Source: Lineus longissimus
Lineage: Eukaryota; Nemertea; Pilidiophora; Heteronemertea; Lineidae
DNA: 60,000 bases
Direction: 5' to 3'
Assembly (NCBI RefSeq): GCF_910592395.1
Contig: NC_088310.1
Span: 9,929,501 to 9,989,500 of the forward strand
This document shows, piece after piece, positions 11,517 through 23,875 of the stretch (position 1 is the stretch's first letter; each line of letters starts with the position of its first letter). The notes beneath the pieces are model-generated. The model ran no database searches, had not been told where the DNA came from, and saw nothing but the letters and a program-made list of their open reading frames with translations. The position numbers and the translations under genes were made by a program.

Positions 11517-14500
11517 ATGGAGTCGGAGCCACTCCTTCCAGCTAAGGCGCCGATTCCACCAAAACAACGACGCGGTTTCAGGATCACCATCTTGATAGCA
11601 TGCAAGTGTGTTGCCTTTGCTGCTTCCAAAATGGCCACCGGATACTTCATCAAAGGTCATGGTTACACGATCACCACTCTGACATTCGGATGCATCCAAC
11701 TTGTAAATCTGGCCTTTATTTTTATTTTTGTTCAAGAGACTATCACACGTGATAAGAACAAAGATAAGTCATTGAAGAAAACTCTAAAACGAATAAAAGG
11801 CGTCTTCAAAAACAGCGAAAACAGACGAAATGTCAAAGTGATCCTTTTGTCGGCCATGTTCTTCTTTTATGAAGTGCCACTGGGAGGTAATAGTCTGCAG
11901 ATACTCTATGTATTGAACGCGCCTCTGTGTTGGGGACCCGTATTGATTGGTATTTACGGAGCTCTTAGTGGTTTAAGTGGTCAAGTTGCAGGACTGGTCA
12001 GTCTGAAACTTCTAAAGCAGCTCCCCATCTCGGATATTGTGATAACCGCACTGGGATGTCTATCCGCGATTGGAGGATGCTTGGTGAATGCCTGGGCAGT
12101 GGACGACATTTTCATGTATCTTGGTAACTACGTTTTTGTTTTATCTTGTGTCTATGCTATCCTTAGTGTGCCCTTGTATATGCTGTGGCATGTGCCAAAA
12201 TTGTCTTGACGCTAATAAAAATACACCCCAAAGTGATGTATTTAGGGAGCAGAAATACATGCACTGGTGAAAATGATGTCTATTCCTCCATATTTTGTCG
12301 AATTAAGAAACATTTAAAATTCGATAAAATATGAACGATTGGAATTTAGATTACAACTGATGACTTCTTTAGCTCCGAACAAAAATATCTTTCATTTGCA
12401 CCCTGGACAATCAGCACCACTTTTCCCGAGGGCTTGCCTCGGTTGTGCTAGGATCGAGGTAATATTTCCTTGAAATCTCATCCCTTTTCTCGAGGTCATC
12501 TCGCTTTATCGGAGAAAAAAAAAAAATTTTGCACTCATAAAATCACAATAAGCTGCAGGCTAAAAAGTATTTTTATTTTGTGATCTTGGCAGATGAAAGA
12601 TATTCTTGAAGCAAAAGAAATGAGATCGAGTTTTCTGTAATTCGACAATATGAAAAAAGAAATAATATATTGTTTAGAGCAATCACTTCTGGAGTGGATT
12701 ATGAGGGGAAAACGTTAAAACAAAATGCAAGTCAACAGTAACTTGCTTTGATCTTTTAGCAGGGCTTCGCCTTCGATTCCCGATGCCTCCTAAGGATCCT
12801 GTTGGTTCTGTGGTTCAACCGGACCAGGAATACAGTTATTCTAGCCAGGATTGGACAACCACCTCTTTCCCTGCTCCTGCAAAAGAGAAAACTGAGGTGG
12901 TTTGGCCATGTATGCCGAATGGAACCAACCAGACCACCAAGAGCAGTGATGGAATGGGATCCGAGTATGACGGATGCGAAACACCGGATGAGGTGGATTG
13001 AAGCGGCCGAGCGCGACGCAAGGACGATCGGCGTGGATAGAGACCTGCGGGTGCTGGCGACCAACCGATTAAGATGGAGCCAAATGATCGCACTGATGAC
13101 GACCTAGGTCGCAACGTGGCGGAAAGAAGAAGAAGAAGACGCAGGGATACACTACTCCGTATCGAGCAAGAGTTTACACGAGATGGCGTTCTGGTAGAAA
13201 AAAATGGAAGAATAGTCATAGTGTTTTCCTGTGAGCCAACTGTTTATTTCATTTCAGTGTCCATTGTTTCGCTGTTAATGGCATTGCCTCCTTCGCTGAT
13301 CAGATCAACAATTTCATGTCTGCTGAAATCCGATGAACAAGGTAAGATACTTGATTGAATCATGGACTTGTAGCGTAGTATAGAAGTCCATGATTGAATG
13401 CTGCCTGGAATGTAATAGAAAAAGGGAAGAGAAGGGAACATGTATGGAGAAGGGGAAATGGTTATGTGTGCATAAGTTCAACACAATCAGAAAGAGAGAA
13501 GTTAACATGGAGAAGGGGAAATGGTTTTAGGTGCATAAGGTCAATGTGAATAGAAAGAGGGAAGGGAACATGTACGAAGAAGGGGAAATGGTTATACGTA
13601 CATAAGGTCAATATGAAAAGAAAGAGGGAAGGGAACGTGTATGGAGAAGGGGAAATGGTTATACGTACATAAAGTCAACATGAATAGAAAGAGAGATGGA
13701 AATATGTATGGAGAAGGGGAGGTGGTTATGTGTGCATAAGGTCAACATGAATAGAAAGAGAGATGGATACATGTATGGAGAAGGGGAGGTGGTTATGCGT
13801 GCATAAGGTCAACATGAATAGAAAGAGAGATGGGAACATGTATGGAGAAGGGGAAATGATTATAGGTGCATAAGGTCAACATGAATAGAAAGAGAGATGG
13901 ATACATGTATGGAGAAGGGGAGGTGGTTATGTGTGCATAAGGTCAACATGAATAGAAAGAGAGATGGGAACATGTATGGAGAAGGGGAAATGGTTATAGG
14001 TGCATAAGGTTAATATGAATAGAAATTGGGATAAGGGGAGATGGTTACTCGTATACACTGCGGGTATTAGATTGTTTCGAAGTCAACATACATGCAAATA
14101 GGAAGAGGGAAGGGCACAGTCATGTATGGAGAAGAGGGAAATGATTACATTGGTATCAGACGATTGTTTCAATGTCAACATTGATAGAAAGAGGGAAGGG
14201 AACATGAATGGAAAGGGTGAAATAAATAATGGGTCTAAGAAGATTGGTGCAAAGTCAAAGAACATAGAAGGAAAGAATATGGAACTAGAATATCCTGCCT
14301 GAGTAAAAATATGGCATTTAGCTTGCTTATATTTGTTGGCAATACTGAACCACGTGAAACTGACCAATTGCAAGCGTCATTCCAATTAAATTCATAACGC
14401 AGTCTGTAACAAACCCCATTCGTCAACACTATCCACAAGTTCAACTAAATATTGACTACTTGAACATCTTCAGGTACGGTGTTGGCAGTCGGTGCGTGTG

Positions 14501-15581
14501 TCGAGGTCGCGAGCTATCTGACTGTATCTCCCCTCATCAATATCATCTACCAACACACGATCTTCTTCATGCCTGGATTTGCCTTCCTTGTTTGTGCCGG
14601 GCTGGAAGGCATTACTCTAACACTAATCATGTGAGTAAGGGCAGTGACGGACTGGCGCGTCAAAAACAGCAGCTTTTCACATCAATTCCTTGATTTACCA
14701 GTTGACCTACTTAACAAACTATAAATCAGGACCAGTACTTTATAAAATTACACTGTTTACCATCACAACAAAATGACGTCACGATATGGTGCAATTCCTT
14801 TGACTGGCGTATAAAATACTGGCATTAATTTAAGAATGATACAGATATTTCTACATTGTAAAATGATAAATTCTACGAAGCTGCTGGTACGTTGCCAATT
14901 GCACAACTCACATAACGATACTTTGCTCTAAATTAAAAATATGGTCAACCTACAAATAGCTCGTCGGCATTCAGATGAGGTATTATCATATTTATTGATA
15001 ATTGTTGCTTATCAGCCTCAGACTAAACCCTGGGGCTGGCGGAACCTGGCACGTCCCGTGTCTGCCACACTGAAGTCACGCGACCCCTGTAAAGTAGACC
15101 ACAGGCGCGAGAAGATACCAGAATCAGGGCAATCGAGCATCCCAAAGTCAGCCGATGCGCTGAAACCATGTTACTTTTTTTGTGGTTATGCAGGACTATA
15201 GCAATCGATTGTGGGCTGATCGATTGCCAGTTCTGGTATATTCACAGGCCTGCGATGACGGACATGGTGGCTGTATGGGCAGAGAGAATATCCTACCAGC
15301 TGATTTGAAAAGCGAAATCATCGATATCCTAGATAATTTACAACGCTCGAATTGCCTCTGACCTGTTTTCACGCTTGAATAGGCAAACGCGCGGACCGGT
15401 ACTTGCTCGAAACGTCCCCGCACGAAATGGTGCCATTTACCCTTGTCTCTATCAAATCTTTTCTTTCAGGATTTACATCTGCCATGACTTTTATGTAAAC
15501 AAGACTTCAAGGCTACTTTCTACGAGCCAAAGCAGTTTGAACAGTCGCGCGCAGTCTGAGGAGGATGACGGAAGTGCGTAA
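11517..15581 (+). CDS. SLC46-like MFS transporter, arm A copy, internally deleted
   Basis: Four exons join in phase: 11517-12123, 13258-13341, 14474-14630 and 15470-15581 (introns phase 1, 1, 2), predicting 319 residues. Family features include NAPLCWGPVLIGIYGALSGL, DEQG at the exon 2 end and IIYQHTIFFMPGFAFL in exon 3. Members of this family are plasma- or endo-membrane transporters related to proton-coupled folate transporters. Against arm B, 555 bp (185 codons) are missing from exon 1, joined at a 2-bp AA microhomology after MESEPLLPAKAPIPPKQ. The frame is kept, but transmembrane helices 1-5 and the MFS signature (GAYSDLVGRR in B) are lost. A normal transport fold is therefore unlikely. 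It may be a pseudogene with an intact frame or a truncated product. Confidence 0.8.
12152..12670. other. About 520 bp in intron 1 present in arm A only
   Basis: Arm B goes directly from TTTTATCTTGTG to TATTGTTTAGAGCAATC, while arm A carries about 520 extra bases between these points. It contains a poly-A run near 12521 and no recognisable element ends. It is either an insertion in A or a deletion in B. Confidence 0.6.
12750..13150 (+). mobile_element. LINE ORF2 3' fragment in intron 1
   Basis: The frame from 12802 encodes KRKLRWFGHVCRMEP and WIEAAERDARTIGVDRDL, the C-terminal 'LRWFGHV' signature common in RTE-like and related LINE polymerases. It stops near 13107 and is followed by a GAAGAAGAAG run. 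The 5' part is missing. The mirror copy is at 39643-40025. Confidence 0.6.
13420..14270. repeat. 67-bp minisatellite in intron 2
   Basis: About twelve units of about 67 bp carry ACATGTATGGAGAAGGGG, then AAATGGTTATA and GCATAAGGTCAACATGAATA. Later units (after 14010) are more diverged. The same array, in reverse complement and with different copy number, fills intron 2 of the arm B copy. Confidence 0.9.
14631..15469. other. Intron 3 of the arm A transporter
   Basis: Non-coding sequence between donor GTGAGT at 14631 and acceptor TTCTTTCAG ending at 15469. No further element was identified. Confidence 0.6.
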
Positions 15582-15895
15582 CGATGTGGTCTGTTAATCT
15601 CATGAAGAGGTTACAAACAACAACTACACATTCATAGGAGAGTGGAATAATGTCGTTTTGGTATTGTGTGCTGATTACAAAGGAGCCATTTACGAACACC
15701 TCTCTAGTTCAATCGTTGATTACGGCGTTTCCAGGCAGATCTTATCGGATCTCAGCCGACTTAACTCCGGACGTAATGGACCGGCAACCACTAGTAACCC
15801 TGAGAGGGAGAGACCATCAGGATGACAAAATAGACCTCATAGGAGTTTACTACCTACCTTTTATCAGTAGGATGCTCGCACAGTTGCACAGCTTT

Positions 15896-16584
15896 CACTG
15901 TTCCTGTTTTCTTAAAAGTTCGCCAGGAGTGTAACACTCCTGGCGAATGGCGAACTTATGAGAAAAGAGACAAGACCACCCCTTGCAAGACCACCATTGA
16001 TTTTGGCATTGACTTCTTTGTTAAAGAGTTCTAATTGCTTTAGGAGTTCGTGTTCTAGCAAAATGGTGGTGCCGGTGGTCTTCGCGGCTGCACGATGCGT
16101 GATCTCTCTATCATGCAACTACAATCGGAGACAAGACCACCATTGATTTTTTAAGCCTTTTAGCTGTTAAATTGTCAATGTTTGACCGCGTCGCATCAAA
16201 TACTGCGTGGGGTTGTGAATCTGAAATTTTGATATGATATTCCGGACAGTCGGGCAAGTAAATGAAGAAAGGTAAACTGGTAATTGACCACGGACATTTT
16301 TTGATAATCGACAAATTGGACAGACGTTGATATTTCAACTCTTTTCAGCCAACTGGCAGAATAATCTCAAAACACGCCCCTATTGCCAAATTAGCAAAAT
16401 TCAAAATTAAATTTTTCATCAAATAATTTCTTTATTTGTGTACACTTGCCACACCAAATATCTTTTCAATACCTCTCCAAATATGCACTTGACAGTTAAA
16501 AACATACTCGCGTCTAATTGATAGGTCTGGAACCTCCAACCTATGAATATTCAATGGTGGTCTTGTCTCAAAACAGGAACAGTG
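15896..16584. mobile_element. Composite foldback/MITE region
   Basis: The region is bounded by inverted CACTGTTCCTGTTTT (15896-15910) and AAAACAGGAACAGTG (16570-16584). Inside are a near-perfect hairpin around 15919-15947 (CGCCAGGAGTGT/ACACTCCTGGCG), a short palindromic unit at 15967-16090 with GAGACAAGACCACC-type ends, and a full GAGACAAGACC MITE at 16128-16569. This looks like MITEs nested in a foldback element. The mirror copy is 34818-35507. Confidence 0.6.
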
Positions 16585-17524
16585 CCTGTGTTGTATAACA
16601 TTAGGGTCTCAAGTTACTGTCTACAGGTCCATGTATCCCACCTGTGCTATAGCGAGGATAACAAACATGTATGAACTGTCTGTGTCATCAACAATGTATT
16701 TGTCAAACAATAAATTGCCTCACAGAGCGAAATGTTGTGATTTTAAAATCTGTTCATTGTCTTTATTTGACCAGGGATGGAGAGGACCGACGCGGGTCCA
16801 AATATGTTAGACTCCCTAGGCAGCCCATCGCGTCATCCTAATTTGGTCTCCTTATGGTCGCCACCAATAGCGGGAATTCGTGGGGCTGGACGATTAGCCA
16901 ATGGGCATTGCTGTAACGAAACTGTAAGGACATTTTCTGTCACCGAATCAGAATGCGAGGGGAGGAGGATGCGACTGACTCTGGATTATCCAGGATGAGA
17001 TTTTCGAAAAGAAAAATTATCAATAAAATATTTTAGTAAATGAAAAAAGTCCACTTTAAGATTATTTTTTTAGGTACTGCCGAGACTCGAACTCGCACCG
17101 ATCTTGTTCTTAGGAAACGTGCTTTTCTTTCTTGATGACGTCAGGTGAAGTTACTGAGCTGTGATTGGCGGATTGATACATAATGGTACCAACCGACCTG
17201 TAAAAAATACTCGCCGCCCGGAGTGTAAAATATGTTGAGGAATCTCCTGTCCAACTAAGTCACAACTGGCGACTAACGCAATAATGGACACGTCATTCGG
17301 ACCTGTAATTGAGGTTCATGATTCCCTTCCTTCATTTTCTTGCATTTCCCGTCCATTTGTCTCCAGTTCAGAATCCGAGTAATATTCCTTTATTTTACTT
17401 TTATTTCTTAATTTTTCAATACGCAGATCACGGCGTTACATAGGAAATTCTATCATGTGTTCTGTTGTCAGTCTCCAGTCATTGGGTGTGATGTCCTTCA
17501 TTGAAGTTCGCATACTTTTTACGC
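16585..17524. other. Arm A segment without a clear gene
   Basis: A short frame at 16777-16998 is conserved in arm B but has no supporting motif. Around 17070-17110 the minus strand has GCGAGTTCGAGTCTCGGCA, which resembles a tRNA T arm, but no complete tRNA can be folded there. Confidence 0.35.
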
Positions 17525-18935
17525 CTGTCCGATTCCCCCACCCTGTCTATATATCACCTATTCATGTTCACATATCATTTTATGCAATTTACCGTCCCTC
17601 CTTCTCCATACATATATACATGTCCTCTATTTACGTTCACATGTCTTGTGATGCATGTTCTCGCCCCTCCTTCTCCATACATGTGTACATGTCCTCTATT
17701 TATGTTCACATGTCTTGTGATGCATATTCTCGCCCCTCCTTCTCCATACATGTGTACATGTCCTCTATTTACGTTCACATGTCTTGTGATGCATGTTCTC
17801 GCCCCACCTTCTCCATACATGTGTACATGTCCTCTATTTATGTTCACATGTCTTGTGATGCATGTGCTCGCCCCTCCTTCTCCAAACATGTGTACATGTC
17901 CTCTATTCATGTTCACATGTCTTGTGATGCATGTTGCCGTCCCTCCTTTTCAATACATGTGTACATGTCCTCTATTTATGTTCACATGTCTTGTGATGCA
18001 TGTTCTCGCCCCTCCATCTCCATACATGTGTATATGTCCTCTATTTATATTCGCATGTCTTGTGATGCATGTTCTCGTCCCTCCTTCTCCATACATGTAT
18101 ACATGTCCTCTATTTATGATCACATGTCTTGTGATGCATGTTCTCGCCCCTCCTTCTCAATACACGTATACATGTCCTCTATTTATGTTCACATTTCTTG
18201 TGATACATGTTCCCGTCCCTCCTTCTCCATACATGTGTACATGTCCTCTATTTATGTTCACATGTCTTGTGATGCATGTTCTCGCCCCTCCTTCTCCATA
18301 CATGTATACATGTACTCTATTTATGTTCACATGTCTTGTGATGCATGTTCTCGCCCCTCCTTCTCCATACATGTATACATGTCCTCTATTTATGTTCACA
18401 TGTCTTGTGATGCATGTTCTCGCCCCTCCTTCTCCATGCATGTGCACATGTCCTCTATTTATGTTCACAGGTCTTGTGATGCATGTTCTCGCCCCTCCTT
18501 CTCCATACATGTATACATGTCCTCTATTGATGTTCACATGTCTTGTGATGCATGTTCTCGCCCCTCCTTCTCCATACACGTGTACATGTCCTCTATTTAT
18601 GTTCACATGTCTTGTGATGCATGTTCTAGCCCCTCCTTCTCCATACATGTATACATGTCCTCTATTTATGTTCACATGTCTTGTGATGCATATTCCCGCC
18701 CCTGCTTCTCCATACATGTATACATGTCCTCTATTTATGTTCACATGTCTTGTGATGCATGTTCTCGTCCCTCCTTCTCCATACATGTATACATGTCCTC
18801 TATTCATGTTCACATGTCTTGTGATGCATATTCCCGCCCCTGCTTCTCCATACATGTATACATGTCCTCTATTCATGTTCACATGTCTTGTGATGCATGT
18901 TCTCGCCCCTCCTTCTCCATACATGTCCCTTATTA
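17525..18935. repeat. 69-bp minisatellite, arm A, about 20 units
   Basis: Units of 69 bp read CCTCTATTTATGTTCACATG, then TCTTGTGATGCATGTTCTCG, CCCCTCCTTCTCCATACATG and TATACATGT. Because 69 is divisible by three, several frames on both strands stay open for hundreds of codons, so long open frames here are artefacts of repeat length. Units vary at a few sites (TATACA or TGTACA; CTCGCCC or CCCGTCC). Confidence 0.95.
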
Positions 18936-19121
18936 TCACATGTTCTCGTCATGCCTTCTACACGTTCTTTAATCGTGTTCACATCTCTTCTTATCATGCT
19001 TGTTCCTGTCCCTCCTTTTCCATACATTTCCTCTGTTCATATTCACATCTCTTAGCCTTATCAATGAACAACGAATGAACAACTCAAAAAAATCCCATAA
19101 ATATGTGTGTTTTTTAAATCG

Positions 19122-20029
19122 TTTTTAAAATTCTGGTCTGGGCTGAGGGATGAGAGGGTTCGGCTCGGTCTCCGTCATTTTTACGATTCAATGATGCCAT
19201 ATAACTCTTTGTTTCTCCAAGCTAGGGTTTTGGAGCAGGAATTCTCTGCTCCACCCACGACTGTCGCTTCTACTCTGTCTGCTTCGGTGAATCAGGTCTC
19301 GGTCTCTTCTGTACCTGATTCTGACGCTGTCAAGTCACTCACCAATCAGGTGCAGCACTTGCAAACGAAGTTGGTGGCCATTGAGGCCCAGAAGCTGAAG
19401 CGTCAGCAAAACGTTGTTTGTTTTGGCTGTGGATAGAAAGGTCATTTCAAACGCAAGTGTCCCACTGCGGGAAAAGATCAGGCTCCAGTGTTGGGGGACA
19501 TACACTGACGAGCCAATCGTGTTGTCCCAAAGAGCACTGCAGCCTGCCTCACACTCGTGATTCTATTTCTAGTCTGGTTCGCCATCGCTCTCCTCCTCCT
19601 GAACCTCCCAAGGTTCGTCCTTCTTCTAGCTCTAAGCAGGTTTCCTCCAATGTACTTCCAAAGGGGTTAGTTGGAAGGGCTAACGAGTCTTTTATGAAGT
19701 TGGAGGGGAAGATTCTGTCTTGTCTATTAGATACGGGCTCTATGGTTAGTACGATCTCTGAACAGTGCTATCAGCAACATTTCTCCTCTCGATTGCCTCT
19801 TTATCCTATTTCTGATCTCCTTCATGTTACAAGTGCTAATGGTAGTCCGCTACCGTACTTTGGGTATATTGAAGTTTCCGTTACATGTCCATTCTCAGAT
19901 GAGGAACTTCACGTCCCCGTGCTTTTTGTTCCCAATACCAAGTATAACCTTAGGGTGCCAGTTCTGGTGGGAAGGAATTTGTTGTTTCGTTTCCAATCTC
20001 ATGGTGCAATGCCAAAGCAATGGCAGTAA
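19122..20029 (+). pseudogene. gypsy gag 3' part and protease
   Basis: The first frame (to 19436) encodes gag C-terminal sequence with RHFYDSMMPYNSLFLQARVL and ends in a CCHC knuckle start (CFGCG) cut by TAG at 19434. Downstream codons resume the knuckle (KGHFKRKC). A second frame (to 20029) contains the aspartic protease active site LLDTGSMVSTIS near 19727-19762 and a C-terminal PVLVGRNLL, matching retropepsin order. Confidence 0.85.
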
Positions 20030-20044
20030 GCTTTTTCTTCTCTG

Positions 20045-20691
20045 GTGTCGGTGGTTGAACCATTTATAGGCCAAGTTCAGACAACAAAGTCGGTTGTGAT
20101 TGGTCCTGATTCGAAAGTAACTGTTCATGGGATTTGTCATGGTACCTCTTTTGGTCATTCTGTAGCAGAAATTATCCCAGGGGTTTCGCTTCCTGGGGAC
20201 GTTATTGTTGTTCCTAGTCTAGTACGTAAGAGTGGGCGGCGGAAGGAGAGAGTCGCAGTATGTGTTTACAATCCTGGGAAGAAATCTGTCACTCTACCTT
20301 CTCGTTCTGTTTTTTGCCGACTGTCTCAGGCAGACACTATCAAAAGTACGGATGGTTTGTCATCTGGTATTTCTCCACCCTCGTCTTCTTCATATTCTTC
20401 GTTTTCTGAGTCGGTATTACCCAACTCTTCTAATCTGTATTCTATGAATCTGATGTCCGATCGTCTTAATCATTCGATTTCCTCTGCTCATCAGCAGAAG
20501 GTGCTTGATGCCATTGATCTGTCTCACTTGCCAAGCAGTGATATCTCAAAGATTGAGGGTCTTTTCGGTCGCTATGACGACATTTTTTCCCTGTCCAATC
20601 TGGACCTTGGAAAAACTGGTCTTGTCAAGCACCGTATTGAATTGTCCGACTGTATTCCATTCAAACAGCGGCATCGTCGTATCGCTCCCTC
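20045..20691 (+). pseudogene. gypsy pol, linker and N-terminal reverse transcriptase
   Basis: The open frame includes a protease-RT linker and the conserved approach to the RT domain (KHRIELSDCIPFKQRHRRIAP). It stops being gypsy sequence at about 20691, where a LINE is inserted. The continuation (FDE, then EVKRHLEEMLQAGV) is found at 23996-24050. Confidence 0.8.
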
Positions 20692-20909
20692 CTCCGGAAC
20701 TGAAGAGAGCGCCTTTCATGGCTGCCACCACATTTGGGAGCTCCTCAATCTTTCTAAATTTCACCAAGTTTTAACGTGAGTCTGGAAACAATTCTCGCAC
20801 TGTGGATATATGAGTTCATGCACACTGTCTTTGGATTACTTGTGTGACATTTGACGTAGTCTGTGAGATTTCATAGGAGGTTTTCATTTTCCAACTCTGA
20901 CCAAGAATT

Positions 20910-22160
20910 ATGAGACCCTGGGCCTGTGCATTATACACTGTGTTCACTGGATTACTTGGCTTCATCATGATTACCTATACTAGGGACGAACTGCTTGAAA
21001 ACAGACTAGGGTGCTTTGATCAAAGGCCTCTATTTCACCCTCCACTCAGTTTCAAGACATTGACCACATCCAATAAACCCAAGCCTGTACATCGAGGTAC
21101 AAGGGCTGGAGTCAACATGATCAGAGGGATTATAACATGGATTACTCGACGTTCAGGCACTCAACATTTCCAAAGAAATGGCATTGATTGTGCAAACCAT
21201 GTCAAAGTTGACACAACAAAGACTGTCACTGAACAATCACCTCTCTTGTTGAGACTTTTCAATGCAAGGTCTGTTTGCAACAAAGCAACTGAAATTTGCG
21301 AACTGGTCATTGACAGGGGTCTGGACATTCTATTGATAACGGAGTCTTGGCTTAAAGAAGCTGGAAATGGCACTACATTTTATGACCTGGTACCTGATGG
21401 TTTCAGTATCATCCACAAACCAAGGGACAGTACTCGAGGTGGAGGGGTGGCAATTATTCACAGGGACACATACACTGACAGTTGCAAAAGCTTTGATTCA
21501 GTATGGTATGAGTACCAAAAATACACCTTGCGTTCAGCCAGCGGTCATGTGCGACTTGTCTTGGTATATCGTCCACCTGCCAAATCCATCCCATCATTTC
21601 TCGATGAACTGTACGATCATCTTTCAGACACATCCATGTCGGCATCGACGATGGTGGTTGCTGGGGATCTGAACATTCACCTTGATAAAGTCGAGGACAT
21701 AAACGTCAAACGGCTAAATGACATTTTTGAATCGGTCGGGCTGGTACAGATAGTCAACGCTCCTACGCAAAAGAAGGGTCACATCCTTGACGCGGTAGCT
21801 GTCTCAAAGAATGCTGCACCCTTATTGGAGCGATAGATGGACTGTTCTGTTACTCCTCAATCAGCATTCAACTTACAAGTGTCAAACATGTGTCTCTCAG
21901 ATCACTACCTTGTCACATTTGAACTGCCTGATAGGCGGGTAAAAGGCAATACGCTTAGGCCTCCAAAGATTGTCACAAGGAATATAAAAAGTGTCGATTC
22001 GAAAGAATTCTCGCAGGACGTCCTCAGTTCGTTTCAGCAACACATTCCGACTGCTTCTATGCGACCAAACTGTCCGACAAATGCAACTCCCACCGTGAGC
22101 TCTTTAACGCCTTCGTTGATCTTACCCGTAACTCCAATGGGCCATCCCATTCTTCAGTCG
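20910..22160 (+). pseudogene. LINE endonuclease region
   Basis: An apurinic-type endonuclease domain with catalytic-motif residues visible (N in FNARS, E in TESWL, D and N in GDLN, SDH at about 21898-21906). An in-frame TAG at 21834-21836 separates the SDH motif from the rest, and the frame shifts near 22160 before the RT frame. The product would cut target DNA to prime reverse transcription. Confidence 0.85.
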
Positions 22161-22164
22161 GCGC

Positions 22165-23875
22165 ATGGACATAGATCGAGCAAACAGATTCGCAAACTTT
22201 TTTGACAATAAAATAGTGACAATACGCCAACAGCTAGACAACTGTGTACAGGTACAAGAACTGTCAGTACAAACAACAAGGAAATCTAGTGTGATTCTGT
22301 CGGACTTTAAGCCAACTACTGCAACTGAGCTGGAGGGGATCATTCGGTCTACACCAGTTAAAACATCCATGCTGGATCCTATTCCAGGTCAACTCCTCAA
22401 GGAGGTTTTGCCTAACATCTTACCATCTTTAGTTGAACTGATCAACTGTTCCTTGTCTACTGGTGAATTCTCGGACACTATGAAGCTAGCTGTGATTACA
22501 CCCACTTTGAAGAAGCAAGGGGCAGATGAGTCCGAGTTCAAGAACTACCGGCCTGTCTCCAACCTCTCATATTTTTCAAAGCTTCTGGAACGTGTGGTAG
22601 CAGTCAGGCTCCACAGCCATCTTGCGGCTAGTAAAATGTATAATCCGCATCAGTCGGCTTACCGCTCCGACCACAGTGTGGAGACTGCCCTGCTATCTAT
22701 CACTAACATTGTCCTTCAGAGCTTTAACAAAAAGGAGGGTTGTGCCATGGTTCTCTTGGACTTATCTGCCGCCTTTGATACCATTGACCACGAAATCATG
22801 ATCTCGCGTCTGAAAGATGTTTTTGGTGTCCAGGGCAATGCACTTTCATGGTTGGAATCTTACTTAAGAGGCCGTGAGTTGAGGGTTAAAGTCGGTACCA
22901 GCCTGTCTGATATCCATGATCTGAAGTATGGCGTACCGCAGGGCAGCGTTCTCGGCCCTTTGCTTTTCTCATGCTACACTTATCCACTGGCGGAGGTTGT
23001 CGAGGGTCACCTCGTGGACGGCCATTTTTATGCTGATGATACCCAGGTCTGGCATGCCTTCAGCTTCTCTGATACTGCGTCACTAGCCCAGATCATCAAT
23101 AGAATTGAAAGCTGCCCTGATGATGTCCTGGATGGCAGAGAACAAGCTTAAACTAAATGAGTCTAAAACCGAGTTCCTGCTGCTGCGGTCACCTCATCAG
23201 GAGGTCAAACTGGTGAAGGGCAATGTATGTTTGAGAGTCGGTAGCGCTCGAGTTGTCCCTAGCGAGTCTGCGCGCAATCTGGGTGTACTATTTGACAGTC
23301 ATTTGTCATTTCATAAACAAATCTCCCAGGTTGTCTCGTCGGGCTTCTTTTACTTGCGCAAGATTGCCTCTGTAAAACAATACCTTTTGATCTCTTAGGC
23401 AATCTTGTGCATGCTTTTATCACATCCCGACTAGACTTCGGTAATTCACTTTTATCATGGTCTCCCAACCTATGAAATAAATAGACTACAAAAGCTACAA
23501 AACCAAGCAGCGAGGTTGTTGACGGGCAGCAGAAAATATGACCACATCACTCCAGTGCTACACCATCTGCACTGGCTGCCCGTCCAACAACGTATAAAGT
23601 TTAAAATTTTAACTTTTGCTTTCAGAGCCGTGCAGGGCGCAGGCCCCGACTATCTCCAGCTCCCACTCCAGAGGCCAAGTCTCAGGACCAGGGCAAACTC
23701 GGCTCCAACTCTGGGGTGGAAGCGGGCCCAAAAGGTTACGACCGGGGATAGAGCCTTCGCGGTCTGCGCCCCACGACTCTGGAATGCTTTGCCAATAACG
23801 ATGCGGGCCATCGATTATTTTAAATTTTTTAAAAGATCACTCAAGACTCACCTTTTTATTGAAGCTTTTGGGTAA
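22165..23875 (+). pseudogene. LINE reverse transcriptase region
   Basis: The RT fingers and palm run to FYADDTQVW near 23025-23051. Frame shifts lie near 23115 (between RIESC and WMAENKLKLNESKTE), and the frame stops at 23398 and resumes by 23516. The C-terminal domain ends at 23875 (LKTHLFIEAFG). The YADD catalytic box is intact, but the frame is broken at least twice. Confidence 0.85.

Larger units (their letters stand above)
6257..19121 (+). repeat. Arm A of a large inverted duplication
   Basis: This 12.9 kb segment is repeated in reverse complement at about 32350-50966. Matching landmarks, in mirror order: pogo remnant (6991-8011 with 44959-45960), unknown exon (8134-8449 with 44533-44836), 18-residue repeat gene (9237-10321 with 42496-43580), MITE (10447 with 42369), SLC46-like exons (11517-15581 with 41300-35822), MITE pair (15896-16584 with 34818-35507) and 69-bp minisatellite (17525-18935 with 32535-33850). 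The inner edge is at 19121, just after TTTTTTAAATCG. By eye the arms differ by a few substitutions per 100 bp plus large indels. Confidence 0.93.

Noticed and set aside
16777-16998. 73-codon frame conserved in both arms
   Set aside because: Conservation only reflects the duplication; no motif, splice context or composition supports coding.
17070-17160. tRNA gene on the minus strand (mirror at 34260-34330)
   Set aside because: Only the T arm and B box are convincing; no acceptor stem partner or D arm at the right distance.
17455-19078. Open frames above 500 codons on the plus strand (and mirror frames near 32393-34061)
   Set aside because: They are produced by a 69-bp tandem repeat whose length is divisible by three; two plus frames and a minus frame are open at once, so the openness says nothing about coding.
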